A model generated the notes under the pieces. The model worked only from the letters and a program-made list of their open reading frames with translations, was not told the DNA's origin and did not search any database. Below are positions 7,039 to 14,262 of a stretch of 16,237 nt of DNA, in pieces. Origin of the DNA: Desulfobulbaceae bacterium UBA5173 (lineage in GTDB: Bacteria; Desulfobacterota; Desulfobulbia; Desulfobulbales; Desulfobulbaceae); contig DHWV01000082.1 of assembly GCA_002413355.1 (NCBI GenBank), positions 1-16,237 on the forward strand, read 5' to 3'. Made by a program: the position numbers and the translations under genes. How positions within the stretch are numbered: position 1 is the first letter of the stretch; each line of letters starts with the position of its first letter.

Positions 7039-7749
7039 GTGGTCGCAGCAGCGGTCGCCGTTTTTTTCACGCCAATCTCAGCACAGGCTGCCGCCATGTC
7101 CGCCCAGCAGGAAATTCATTTTGACGAGATCATCAGCCGTTACCGCTCAGACCCCTATCATTACGTCGATATCTGCGCCGTTCATACTGGCAGGGTGCGT
7201 TTTCTCGCTCAGGAAAACAGTCCTGTCGAAGGCGTGACCGGTGAGTGGCTACATAAACTCGGCACTCCGCTGTATCAGATCGAGCGCGAACGCAATACCA
7301 AGGTGATCACCGCCAAGGCCAACGGGGAAGTAGCCTCGGTCTGCCGCGAGTTGGACGGCCAGTTTGTCGAGGCCGGAGAAAAGCTGCTGACCCTCCGCCA
7401 TCCGCTGAAAAAGAAGGATGTCATTGAGGCCATCTTGCAGGAAGTCCTTTTTCTGTTCAAGGCACCGGAGCGGGCGCGCTATTATTTCTCGCTCGACATT
7501 CAGTCGCGGATTGATCAGAAAGGGGCGCGTTCGATTTTCATTCAGCCCGGTGACGAGATCATCACCATGTCACTGATGAAACGCGACACGCCCGTTTATT
7601 ACAGCGGCGAGGCGGGCCTTATTCATTCTGTTTATTTCAAGCCCGGCGACAGCGTCTATCAGGGCGCGCCACTGATCGGCATCTGCCCGGAGGAAAAATT
7701 TCCGTTGGTGCAGAAGGTGATCACGCGGGTTAAGGCTGAGTGGGAATAA
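7039..7749 (+). CDS. Protein with two biotinyl/lipoyl-like domains, possibly exported
   Basis: From the GTG at 7039 the product has 236 residues. Residues 2-19 form a hydrophobic, Ala-rich stretch ending SAQA, like the core of a signal peptide but without a basic N-region. The ATG at 7096 would give a 217-residue protein lacking it. Two segments resemble biotinyl/lipoyl hammerhead domains. The first is at about 65-120, including TAKANGEVASV and GQFVEAGEKLL. The second is at about 165-215, with MSLMKRDTPV, then GEAGLIHSVYFKPGDSVYQGAPLIGI. In the second, Lys181 sits at the modifiable-lysine turn (compare the usual AMKM); the first has Arg at that place. A helical linker (about 125-160) joins them. 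A BirA-like ligase gene follows after 13 bp, suggesting a modification partner. No known carboxylase or dehydrogenase domain is present, so the role is unknown. Confidence 0.7.
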   Translation: MVAAAVAVFFTPISAQAAAMSAQQEIHFDEIISRYRSDPYHYVDICAVHTGRVRFLAQENSPVEGVTGEWLHKLGTPLYQIERERNTKVITAKANGEVASVCRELDGQFVEAGEKLLTLRHPLKKKDVIEAILQEVLFLFKAPERARYYFSLDIQSRIDQKGARSIFIQPGDEIITMSLMKRDTPVYYSGEAGLIHSVYFKPGDSVYQGAPLIGICPEEKFPLVQKVITRVKAEWE

Positions 7750-7762
7750 CAAGCTGCTGATT

Positions 7763-8671
7763 TTGCCTTCCTTTCAAAACAAGGTGCTGCGCTGCCGCCA
7801 GCAGTGCTTGGCCGAAATAGACACTGCGGGATTCTCCGCGCAGGCAGCGGAAAGAATTCTCAGCTACGGTGCCCCGGTCGGAGCTATTGTCGAACACCAT
7901 CATCGGCTTGACCGCTGCATGAACCGCCTTCAGCAGCTCATGGCTGAAGCGGAAGCCAAAGGCGGCACGCTGGCAGCAGGTACCGCTGTGCTCGCCGACA
8001 GCCTCAGTCATTCGCTCGGCCGCTTTAACCGCCATTGGCACGCGCCACCCGGCGGCATCTGGCTGACTGTGGCTTGGCCGGATATCCTTCTGCCGGAATT
8101 CAGCCGCCTACTGCCCTTCGCCGCCGGACTGGCCTGCTGCCGCGCTGTTCGCAGCTGCGGCATTGCCGCCAAGCTGAAATGGGTTAATGATGTGCTGGTG
8201 CAGGGCAAAAAAATTGCAGGGATTCTTTGCACGACCCTCCTGAGTCCTGCGCGCGATCGCTACCATCTCCTCGGTATCGGCCTGAACGTCAATAACCAAG
8301 ACTTTCCCCCTGAACTGCGCGGCAGCGCAGTCAGCTTGGCCGAGGTGTTGGGTCGTGATCTTGACTGCGCCGAACTGGCGGGCAGATTGCTGGCGGAATT
8401 GAGCTGGGCGGTCGGGCTGCTGCATTATGATGAAGAGCAGGCCTTGCGTGAAGACCTGAGCTGCGAAGAGGGAAGAGTTTCCTTGCTGTTGGCCGCTTGG
8501 CGGCAGTTGAGCGACACCATAGGCCGCCGCGTGCTCTACGGTTTTGATATCCAGAACGAGCCGCTTTTTCAAGCTACTGTGCTTGATCTTGATCCCTGCG
8601 GCGGCTTGGTCATGGAGTTGGAAGACGGCAGCAGAGCGGTTGAGTATTCAGGCGAGGTGATGTACCTGTGA
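7763..8671 (+). CDS. Divergent biotin/lipoate-protein ligase-like protein (BirA family)
   Basis: The 302-residue product matches the BirA catalytic fold. Over residues 73-107 a GTAVLAD strand leads to the nucleotide-binding loop and PPGGIWLTVAWPD. KWVNDVLVQGKKIAGIL (139-155) includes the Lys equivalent to E. coli Lys183, and LLGIGLNVN (169-177) and a C-terminal SH3-like tail follow. There is no N-terminal helix-turn-helix, so it is not a repressor. Two key motifs are eroded: GRGRRGRxW reads SLGRFNRHW (84-92, keeping Gly86, Arg87, Arg90 and Trp92), and the STN substrate-binding triplet reads DRCMN. The start is a TTG at 7763 with no clear ribosome binding site; the frame is open back to 7721, inside the upstream gene. 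It probably acts on the neighbouring biotinyl-like protein, but catalysis and substrate are open. Confidence 0.75.
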   Translation: MPSFQNKVLRCRQQCLAEIDTAGFSAQAAERILSYGAPVGAIVEHHHRLDRCMNRLQQLMAEAEAKGGTLAAGTAVLADSLSHSLGRFNRHWHAPPGGIWLTVAWPDILLPEFSRLLPFAAGLACCRAVRSCGIAAKLKWVNDVLVQGKKIAGILCTTLLSPARDRYHLLGIGLNVNNQDFPPELRGSAVSLAEVLGRDLDCAELAGRLLAELSWAVGLLHYDEEQALREDLSCEEGRVSLLLAAWRQLSDTIGRRVLYGFDIQNEPLFQATVLDLDPCGGLVMELEDGSRAVEYSGEVMYL

Positions 8672-8720
8672 CAAGCATGACGACGGAATCCGCCAGCCAT
8701 TGAATCCGCAGCATATTTCC

Positions 8721-8748
8721 TTGCATCTCCTCGTTCCGCAGGTATAAT
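8721..8748 (+). promoter_or_regulatory. Sigma-70 promoter for pssA-rsmD-coaD
   Basis: TTGCAT (8721-8726) and a perfect TATAAT (8743-8748) are separated by 16 bp in the 151-bp gap before pssA. The predicted start near 8755 gives a leader of about 68 nt. This is the best promoter match in the window. Confidence 0.65.
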
Positions 8749-8822
8749 ACCCTTCCGGCGCAGACCGGACTGCATCCGGCACTGCATTCTTTTTTCCGTT
8801 TCACTTTGCTGCGAGGCGCGTC

Positions 8823-9587
8823 ATGGAACTGCTGCGGCCCAACCGTTTGTTTCTCCTGCCATCTCTGCTGACCTGCGCCAGCTTGTTCAGCGGCTTTTAC
8901 TCCATGGTTGCCGCGATCAACGGCAGATTTTATTCAGCTGCGGTGGCGATCCTCATTGCCGGCATCTTTGATGGCCTTGACGGCAGAGTGGCCCGCCTGA
9001 CCGGCTCGACCTCCGGCTTTGGGATGCAGCTCGACTCGCTTTGCGACATGGTTTCCTTCGGCGTTGCGCCGGGCCTGCTCGCCTATCTCTGGGCCTTGAA
9101 GCCCTACGGACGCTACGGTTGGATTGCCGCCTTTCTTTACGTTGCGGCCACTGCCCTGCGCCTTGCCCGCTTCAACGTCATCGCTGAAACCCCGCCAGAG
9201 CAGCGCAAAATCAAGCACCATGATTTTGTTGGCCTGCCCTGTCCGGCAGCCGCCGGAGCTGTCGCCACCACGGTGATGTTTTGCTACCATTTTGGCGCGA
9301 CGGGCACAGTCAAGCATCTGTCCATCCTGCTGCTGGTCTATCTGCTGGCGTATCTGATGATCTCTAACCACCGTTATCTGAGCTTTAAGAAGGTGAAAAT
9401 CGCCAAAGAAAAACGCTTTCAGGCATCGGTCGGGGCGATTCTTTTCATCGCTGTCATTGCCACGGAACCGCCCGTGACGCTGTTCCTTCTTGCCCTCTGT
9501 TATGCCTCTTCCGGGGTGCTGATGGAGCTGTACGGGCTGGTGAAAGGAAAAAATCAGCCGCCCGCCGATACCGGAGCAGCTGCCTGA
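8823..9587 (+). CDS. pssA: CDP-diacylglycerol--serine O-phosphatidyltransferase
   Basis: PssA makes phosphatidylserine from CDP-diacylglycerol and serine, the precursor of phosphatidylethanolamine, in the inner membrane. The 254-residue protein carries the complete CDP-alcohol phosphotransferase motif DG-x2-AR-x8-G-x3-D-x3-D: Asp53, Gly54, Ala57, Arg58, Gly67, Asp71 and Asp75. Several hydrophobic segments precede and follow it, with HHDFVGLPCPAAAGAV in the middle, typical of the membrane-bound type II enzyme rather than the E. coli soluble type. The ATG at 8823 has a GAGG about 8 bp upstream. It heads a tight run, with rsmD starting 3 bp after its stop, and a sigma-70 promoter lies upstream. 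No psd gene is in the window. Confidence 0.93.
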   Translation: MELLRPNRLFLLPSLLTCASLFSGFYSMVAAINGRFYSAAVAILIAGIFDGLDGRVARLTGSTSGFGMQLDSLCDMVSFGVAPGLLAYLWALKPYGRYGWIAAFLYVAATALRLARFNVIAETPPEQRKIKHHDFVGLPCPAAAGAVATTVMFCYHFGATGTVKHLSILLLVYLLAYLMISNHRYLSFKKVKIAKEKRFQASVGAILFIAVIATEPPVTLFLLALCYASSGVLMELYGLVKGKNQPPADTGAAA

Positions 9588-9590
9588 GTC

Positions 9591-10178
9591 ATGCGCATCA
9601 CCGGCGGAACGGCCAGAGGCCGCAGCATAAGCGGCCCAAAACCCGGCTGCACGCTCATACGCCCAACCAGCGACCGGGTGCGCGAAGCCTTGTTCAATAT
9701 CATCGGTGCGGAGCTGCCTGGTAGCACGGTGCTGGATTTGTACGCTGGCACTGGGGCGTTCGGCGTGGAAGCCCTCAGCAGGGGCGCAATCGCAGCGGTC
9801 TTTGCAGATGTGTCCAAGCTCGCCTTACAGCTCATTCAGGACAACCTCAGTCGCTGCGCCGCCGGTGCCAACACGGCTCTGCTGCACATTGATCTTGCCC
9901 GGCCTGACGGCATTGTCCGACTGCACAGCCGCCTGCCTGTGGGAATGCGCTTTGACCTGATTTTTCTCGATCCGCCCTATGAAAAAAACTTGGCGGCAAC
10001 AACTTTGGCGGCGGTTGCGCACAGTGGTTTGCTGAAGGAAAGCGGCCTGCTGATCGCCGAGGAGCGCAAAAACGCCCGCCTGCCAGAGCACTGTAGCAGC
10101 CTGCGCCTAAGCGACCAGCGCAGCTACGGCGAAACCGGCCTCTGGTTCTACCGTCACACCGAGGAGGCGGAGCAATGA
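9591..10178 (+). CDS. rsmD: 16S rRNA (guanine(966)-N(2))-methyltransferase RsmD
   Basis: RsmD methylates G966 of 16S rRNA in the small subunit. The 195-residue product starts MRITGGTARGRSISGP, contains RPTSDRVREALFNII, the SAM-binding VLDLYAGTGAFGVEALSRGA (47-66) and the LDPPYEK catalytic motif (from residue 126), all RsmD signatures. The ATG lies 3 bp after the pssA stop and the last codons overlap the coaD start as ATGA, so translation is probably coupled across the three genes. The rsmD-coaD pair is conserved in many bacteria. Confidence 0.94.
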   Translation: MRITGGTARGRSISGPKPGCTLIRPTSDRVREALFNIIGAELPGSTVLDLYAGTGAFGVEALSRGAIAAVFADVSKLALQLIQDNLSRCAAGANTALLHIDLARPDGIVRLHSRLPVGMRFDLIFLDPPYEKNLAATTLAAVAHSGLLKESGLLIAEERKNARLPEHCSSLRLSDQRSYGETGLWFYRHTEEAEQ

Positions 10179-10666
10179 GCGCGGTAGCCCGCATTGCTAT
10201 TTATCCCGGTACGTTTGACCCAATCACCAACGGCCACGTTGACATCATCAAGCGCTCGCTGCGCATGTTCGAGCGGGTGATTGTCACTATCGCCCTTAAT
10301 TCTGCCAAAACTCCGCTTTTCAGTATAGAGGAACGGATCAGCATGATTCGGCAGTGCTTTGCCGCCAATGAGCAAGTGGAAGTGGACACAGCGAGCGGGC
10401 TGATCGTGGATTATGCCGTCAAAAAGAATGCTTGCGCCATCATCCGAGGGCTGCGAGCGGTTTCTGATTTTGATTACGAGCTGCAACTCGCCCTGATGAA
10501 CCGCAAGCTGGAGCGGCGGGTGGAGACCGTCTTCCTGATGACCGGCTTCCGCTGGATTTACATTAGCTCTTCGATCATCAAGGACGCGGCACGGCACGGC
10601 GGCGACATCAGCGGCATGGTTCCGGCACATGTCCAAGCCGCACTGAAGGCGAAGTTTGGCAGATGA
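10175..10666 (+). CDS. coaD: Phosphopantetheine adenylyltransferase CoaD
   Basis: CoaD adenylates 4'-phosphopantetheine to dephospho-CoA, the penultimate step of coenzyme A synthesis. The 163-residue protein has the nucleotidyltransferase motif PGTFDPITNGHVDII (TNGH at 18-21), IIRGLRAVSDFDYELQLALM and the ISSSIIKD motif near the C-terminus. Length is normal (E. coli 159). The start overlaps the rsmD stop by four bases (ATGA), and GAGGCGGAG lies just upstream. Confidence 0.96.
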   Translation: MSAVARIAIYPGTFDPITNGHVDIIKRSLRMFERVIVTIALNSAKTPLFSIEERISMIRQCFAANEQVEVDTASGLIVDYAVKKNACAIIRGLRAVSDFDYELQLALMNRKLERRVETVFLMTGFRWIYISSSIIKDAARHGGDISGMVPAHVQAALKAKFGR

Positions 10667-10693
10667 GTTTCACTTGGCACTAACCAGTTACTA

Positions 10694-10818
10694 TGAGCAA
10701 ATCTTTGAACCAACTGAATTCCCTTACTCCCAAGCAGACTGTGCAGAAGCTGGACCGCTACATTATCGGTCAGAACGAGGCCAAACGCTCGGTCGCCATT
10801 GCAATTAAACAGTGTTAA
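10694..10818 (+). pseudogene. hslU: Truncated 5' fragment of hslU (protease ATPase subunit)
   Basis: The frame from the ATG at 10694 runs MSKSLNQLNSLTPKQTVQKL, then DRYIIGQNEAKRSVAIAI, and stops KQC-TAA at 10816-10818. The stretch LTPKQTV..LDRYIIGQNEAKRSVAIA is the conserved HslU N-terminus, where AL(R/K)NRWRR should follow. Similarity ends at about 10803-10806 and the Walker A region and the rest of the roughly 440-residue protein are absent. HslU is the AAA+ unfoldase of the HslUV protease; this 41-residue remnant cannot work as such. Whether an intact copy exists elsewhere cannot be seen. The following sequence is AT-rich and non-coding, which points to insertion or rearrangement; an assembly join is also possible. 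Confidence 0.85.
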
Positions 10819-11062
10819 GAAAACGGGATATTTTTCATAACCTGTCTCGGCTGTTACGAAAAAGCCCGAGACTTCCAAAGGAAAGACACAGGGGTGCATT
10901 GAAAATTTAACAGTATCTGCATGGAAATTTATTGGTTATTACAATGATTGTATTTTATTGTTAAATCAATCACTCGCGTTTCACCATTGCCTTTTTTTCG
11001 GCCATTCGTATTTAAATGCAGGTTCCGGCGGCAGTTGGCCGCAGAATCCTCTTGGAGCAACC
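10807..11062. other. AT-rich non-coding patch at the hslU break
   Basis: About 250 bases without a supported gene. The first 150 are visibly more AT-rich than the flanks. They hold a hairpin, GTCTCGG (10844-10850) with CCGAGAC (10866-10872), which has no T-tract after it. I see no transposase, no clear terminal inverted repeats and no target duplication. The stretch may be the scar or end of a mobile element; that is inference. Confidence 0.45.
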
Positions 11063-12061
11063 ATGACTGATAACAACCTACCCGGCTTCATCGCCGCGCT
11101 GCTACGCCCGGAAGCGTATCCGCATCTTGCCGCTGACCTGCGATTGGTACAGACGCATATTTCCTTTGTCCTCATTGCGGGCGATTTTGTTTATAAATTC
11201 AAGAAGCCGGTTAACTTCGGCTTTCTCGATTTCTCCACCTTGGGGAAACGGCAACACTGCTGCGAGCAGGAACTGTTGCTCAACCGCCGCCTCTGCCCGG
11301 AGATTTACCTCGATTTGGTCACGGTGACGGCGGAGGGTCTCAACGGCTCCGGCCAAATCATCGAATACGGGGTGAAAATGGCCAGGATGCCGGAAGAAGG
11401 CATGATGGGCAATCTTATCAAAGCAGGCAAATTGGGCCGCGAGCAGGTGGACGCGGTGGTTGACCGGCTGGCTCCTTTTTACCAGCAGGCCGAGCGGAGC
11501 GCAGAGATTGACAGCTTTGGCCGGGCGGAGAAAGTGGCGGTCAACATCTTGGAGAATTTTGAGCAGACCGAGTGCTTCATCGGCCAAGGCGCGTTGAGCC
11601 AAGCGCAGTTTGACCGCATCTCCGCGTGGTCGCGGGCCTTTCTTGCAGACGAGGAACGTTTTCAGCAGCGCATTGCGGGCGGGTATATCCGCGACTGCCA
11701 CGGCGATTTGTATTCAGCCAACATCTGCTTGGCGGACAAAGTCTATATTTTCGACTGCATCGAGTTCAACCAGCGTTTCCGTTATTGCGACGTGGCCAGC
11801 GATGTGGCTTTTTTAGCGATGGACTTGGATTTTCACGGATTGCACGAGTTGTCCGCGCACTGCATTGACCGCTTCTGCCAGCTCTCCGGCGACAGCGGCC
11901 TGCGCGAAATGCTGAATTTTTACAAATGCTATCGGGCTTATGTGCGCGGAAAAATTGGCCTCTTCACCGCAGGCGACCCGGCAGTGGACGAGGAGGTGCG
12001 CGCAAGCTGCACTGAGGCGGCGGCCAAATACTTCGCCCTTGCAGACAGCTATGCGGCCTGA
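11063..12061 (+). CDS. Aminoglycoside phosphotransferase-like kinase (COG2187)
   Basis: The 332-residue product has a protein-kinase-like small-molecule phosphotransferase fold. The N-terminal lobe includes FVYKFKKPVNFGFLDFSTL, with a plausible ATP-binding Lys. The catalytic loop is DCHGDLYSANI (His213, Asp215, Asn220), the HxDxxxxN motif, followed by IFDCIEFN (Asp231) as the metal-binding aspartate. I start at the ATG at 11063 because GGAG lies 5 bp upstream; the frame is open further upstream, but that part is low-complexity and unlike the family. In many bacteria this domain is fused to a C-terminal P-loop kinase (COG0645); here the partner is the next gene, overlapping by 11 nt. The substrate is unknown for the family; antibiotic resistance should not be assumed. 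Confidence 0.85.
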   Translation: MTDNNLPGFIAALLRPEAYPHLAADLRLVQTHISFVLIAGDFVYKFKKPVNFGFLDFSTLGKRQHCCEQELLLNRRLCPEIYLDLVTVTAEGLNGSGQIIEYGVKMARMPEEGMMGNLIKAGKLGREQVDAVVDRLAPFYQQAERSAEIDSFGRAEKVAVNILENFEQTECFIGQGALSQAQFDRISAWSRAFLADEERFQQRIAGGYIRDCHGDLYSANICLADKVYIFDCIEFNQRFRYCDVASDVAFLAMDLDFHGLHELSAHCIDRFCQLSGDSGLREMLNFYKCYRAYVRGKIGLFTAGDPAVDEEVRASCTEAAAKYFALADSYAA

Positions 12062-12608
12062 GCCGGTGATTTTTGTCTTCTTTGGCCTGATTGCGTCCGG
12101 GAAATCGTTCTTGGCTGAACGCTTCGCCGCCGAACGCGGTCTGCCGTATTTCAATTCCGACCGGGTGCGCAAAGAGCTGGCGGGCATTGCCCCGACCGAA
12201 CGCCGCCCGGACGGGATTGAGCTGGGCATTTACACGCCGGAGCTGACCGCCAAAACCTACAAGACCATGCTGGTGCTGGCGGAAGAATCGCTGCAAAACG
12301 GCACAGTTGGCGTTGTTTTAGACGGTTCCTACAGCATCGCCGCAGGCCGCAGCGAGGTCAGGCGGCTGGCGGAACGCCTTGGCGCAAAGCCGCTCTTCAT
12401 CCTCTGTGCCTGCTCGGAAGCGGAGACAAAACGCCGCCTTGCGCTGCGGGCCAACGACCCGAACGCGGTCTCTGATGGCCGCTGGGAAATTTTTGTCCGC
12501 CAGCGCGAGACCTTTGCCCAGCCCGACGAGCTGCCGCCGGAAATGCTGCTCCGGCTGAACACGGAAGCGGAGCCGGAGGCTTTGCTCAGGCAGAACATGA
12601 ACGCATAG
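12051..12608 (+). CDS. P-loop kinase-like ATPase (COG0645), partner of the upstream kinase
   Basis: The 185-residue product starts MRPEPVIFVFFGLIASGKSF with a Walker A motif GLIASGKS (12-19), then FNSDRVRKELAG, a gluconate-kinase/AAA_33-like feature, VVLDGSYS (Walker B-like) and a C-terminal segment with CSEAETKRRLALR, which fits the lid region. The ATG at 12051 overlaps the end of the preceding gene by 11 nt in a different frame. Longer starts are possible in this frame inside the upstream gene but lack similarity. The arrangement is a split version of the common COG2187-COG0645 fusion, suggesting the two proteins act together. The substrate is unknown. Confidence 0.82.
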   Translation: MRPEPVIFVFFGLIASGKSFLAERFAAERGLPYFNSDRVRKELAGIAPTERRPDGIELGIYTPELTAKTYKTMLVLAEESLQNGTVGVVLDGSYSIAAGRSEVRRLAERLGAKPLFILCACSEAETKRRLALRANDPNAVSDGRWEIFVRQRETFAQPDELPPEMLLRLNTEAEPEALLRQNMNA

Positions 12609-12615
12609 GAGAAAT

Positions 12616-14226
12616 ATGAACACACAGGCGAGCATCATCAGAGGTCTTATTGGCGCGTTTGCGTTTTTTGTCGCACTTTCGCCGCAAGCGCGAGCAACGG
12701 CAGTACATGCTAGCCAGCCAGAGTTGGCAGCCGTGGCTCATAGTCTGCCGCTGGGTGGCAAACTGGAGGTACAGGGGCTATCATTTATAGAAGGCTCAAC
12801 TGTAATTCTTAACCTACAGCGTTTTCAGGTCTTCACCCCTGATGCCAAGATTGTCATTAATGACCAGATCGTACTGCCAATACCGGATATTGCCTACTAC
12901 CGGGGCACAGTAGAAGGAAAGCCTGACGCGGTCGCGGTTCTGGCAGTGCCAGCCTCAGGTACGCCGGAAGGAATAGTTTTTGGCGGACAAAACGGTATCT
13001 GGAAGATCGGTGGACAGGCAGCACTTTCTGCCCGCAAGCTGAGTGAAGAGGAGCTGGCACCGTTGAAGGAATTTCGCTGCGGCGCGGACAAAGCTGAATT
13101 GGACCTTCGGCAGCATCATCTACCTGAGTCAAGTAAGGCGACAGTAAACACAGCAGCGTCTTTTTCTTACATCGTCAAGGTAGCGGTGGAGACAGACTAC
13201 GAGTTTTACTCGCTGTTCAACAATGAGACAGCAGCGACCAGCTATGTCGGTGCCCTCTTTGCCTACGTCTCAAGCATTTATCAAAATGAAATTGGCACCA
13301 GCTTGCAGGTGAGCTATCTGCGGTTCTGGTCTAACGGTGCGTCCAGCGATCCGTGGACAGCGACATCAGGCACCTCCGCTGCACTGGATGAGTTGCAGGC
13401 GTACTGGAAAGCCAACATGAGCAGCGTGTCGCGCACCATAACGCATATGTTGAGCGGCAAGTCGCTAGGAGGTGGTATCGCCTACCTCGGTGTTCTGTGC
13501 AACAGCTCCTATGGCTATGGTGTCAGTGCTAGTCTCAGCCGGACTACGGTGAACACCAGCAGCACTGTTTGGGACAGCTTAGTGGTTGCCCATGAGATCG
13601 GCCACAACTTTGGCTCGCCGCACACACATGGCTACTGCAATGTCGGCGGCAATGCCAACCCGGTGGATCTGTGCTCTGCGGGTGAGTATGACTGCTCTGG
13701 CATGGCGGCGAGCGGCCTGCCCGGTGTTGGCAGCCTCACCGGCGGCACTGCCGGAACAGGTAATGGCACCATTATGAGCTACTGCCACTCGCTCTCCCCT
13801 GGATACAGCAACATCACCATGACCTTCGGCACCAGCCATCCATATGGCATAGCGGCAAATCGGGTGCCTCAGACGATGATTGCTGAAGTGCAGAGTAGTT
13901 TTCAAAGTTATCCCGGCTGTATTGACATCCCCCTGCTGACGGTCAGCAAAAGCGGCACGGGCAGCGGGATAGTGACCAGTAGCCCGGCAGGCATCGACTG
14001 CGGCAGCACATGTTCAGCTTCTTTCGCTGGCGGCGAAAAAGTGACCCTGACAGCAACCGCAGACAGCGGCTCACTGTTTATAGGCTGGAGCGGGGCTTGT
14101 TCTGGCACCAATACTTCATGCGAAGTCACAATGGATGCCGTCAGGTCAGTGAACGCCAGGTTCTGGTTAGAAAACACCCCTCAGCCTTTTTGGCTGCCTG
14201 CTGTCAACATGCTGCTGACGCACTGA
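12616..14226 (+). CDS. Secreted reprolysin-like (M12) zinc metalloprotease with C-terminal repeat domain
   Basis: The 536-residue protein begins with a signal peptide (about 1-27, ending QARA). A prodomain-like region (28-178) contains EFRCGADKA, whose Cys155 resembles a cysteine switch that holds the zinc in the zymogen. The catalytic domain (about 183-430) has VVAHEIGHNFGSPH (His326, Glu327, His330, His336) and a Met-turn TIMSYC (Met387), the metzincin pattern HExxHxxGxxH; several Cys residues (341, 353, 360, 390) may form disulfides. Residues about 441-516 (LTVSKSGTGSGIVTSSPAGI...) are one bacterial/InlB-B-like repeat with a GIDCGSTC motif, found in many surface or secreted proteins. The start has AGGAG just upstream and lies 7 bp after the kinase gene. 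The target is unknown; extracellular protein degradation is inferred. Confidence 0.88.
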   Translation: MNTQASIIRGLIGAFAFFVALSPQARATAVHASQPELAAVAHSLPLGGKLEVQGLSFIEGSTVILNLQRFQVFTPDAKIVINDQIVLPIPDIAYYRGTVEGKPDAVAVLAVPASGTPEGIVFGGQNGIWKIGGQAALSARKLSEEELAPLKEFRCGADKAELDLRQHHLPESSKATVNTAASFSYIVKVAVETDYEFYSLFNNETAATSYVGALFAYVSSIYQNEIGTSLQVSYLRFWSNGASSDPWTATSGTSAALDELQAYWKANMSSVSRTITHMLSGKSLGGGIAYLGVLCNSSYGYGVSASLSRTTVNTSSTVWDSLVVAHEIGHNFGSPHTHGYCNVGGNANPVDLCSAGEYDCSGMAASGLPGVGSLTGGTAGTGNGTIMSYCHSLSPGYSNITMTFGTSHPYGIAANRVPQTMIAEVQSSFQSYPGCIDIPLLTVSKSGTGSGIVTSSPAGIDCGSTCSASFAGGEKVTLTATADSGSLFIGWSGACSGTNTSCEVTMDAVRSVNARFWLENTPQPFWLPAVNMLLTH

Positions 14227-14262
14227 TTCTTTTTGGCATATTAACAACGCACTGGAGAAACC

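Noticed and set aside
10958..11062. Longer TTG start for the COG2187 kinase
   Set aside because: The 35 extra residues are unlike the family, and the ATG at 11063 has a well-placed GGAG.
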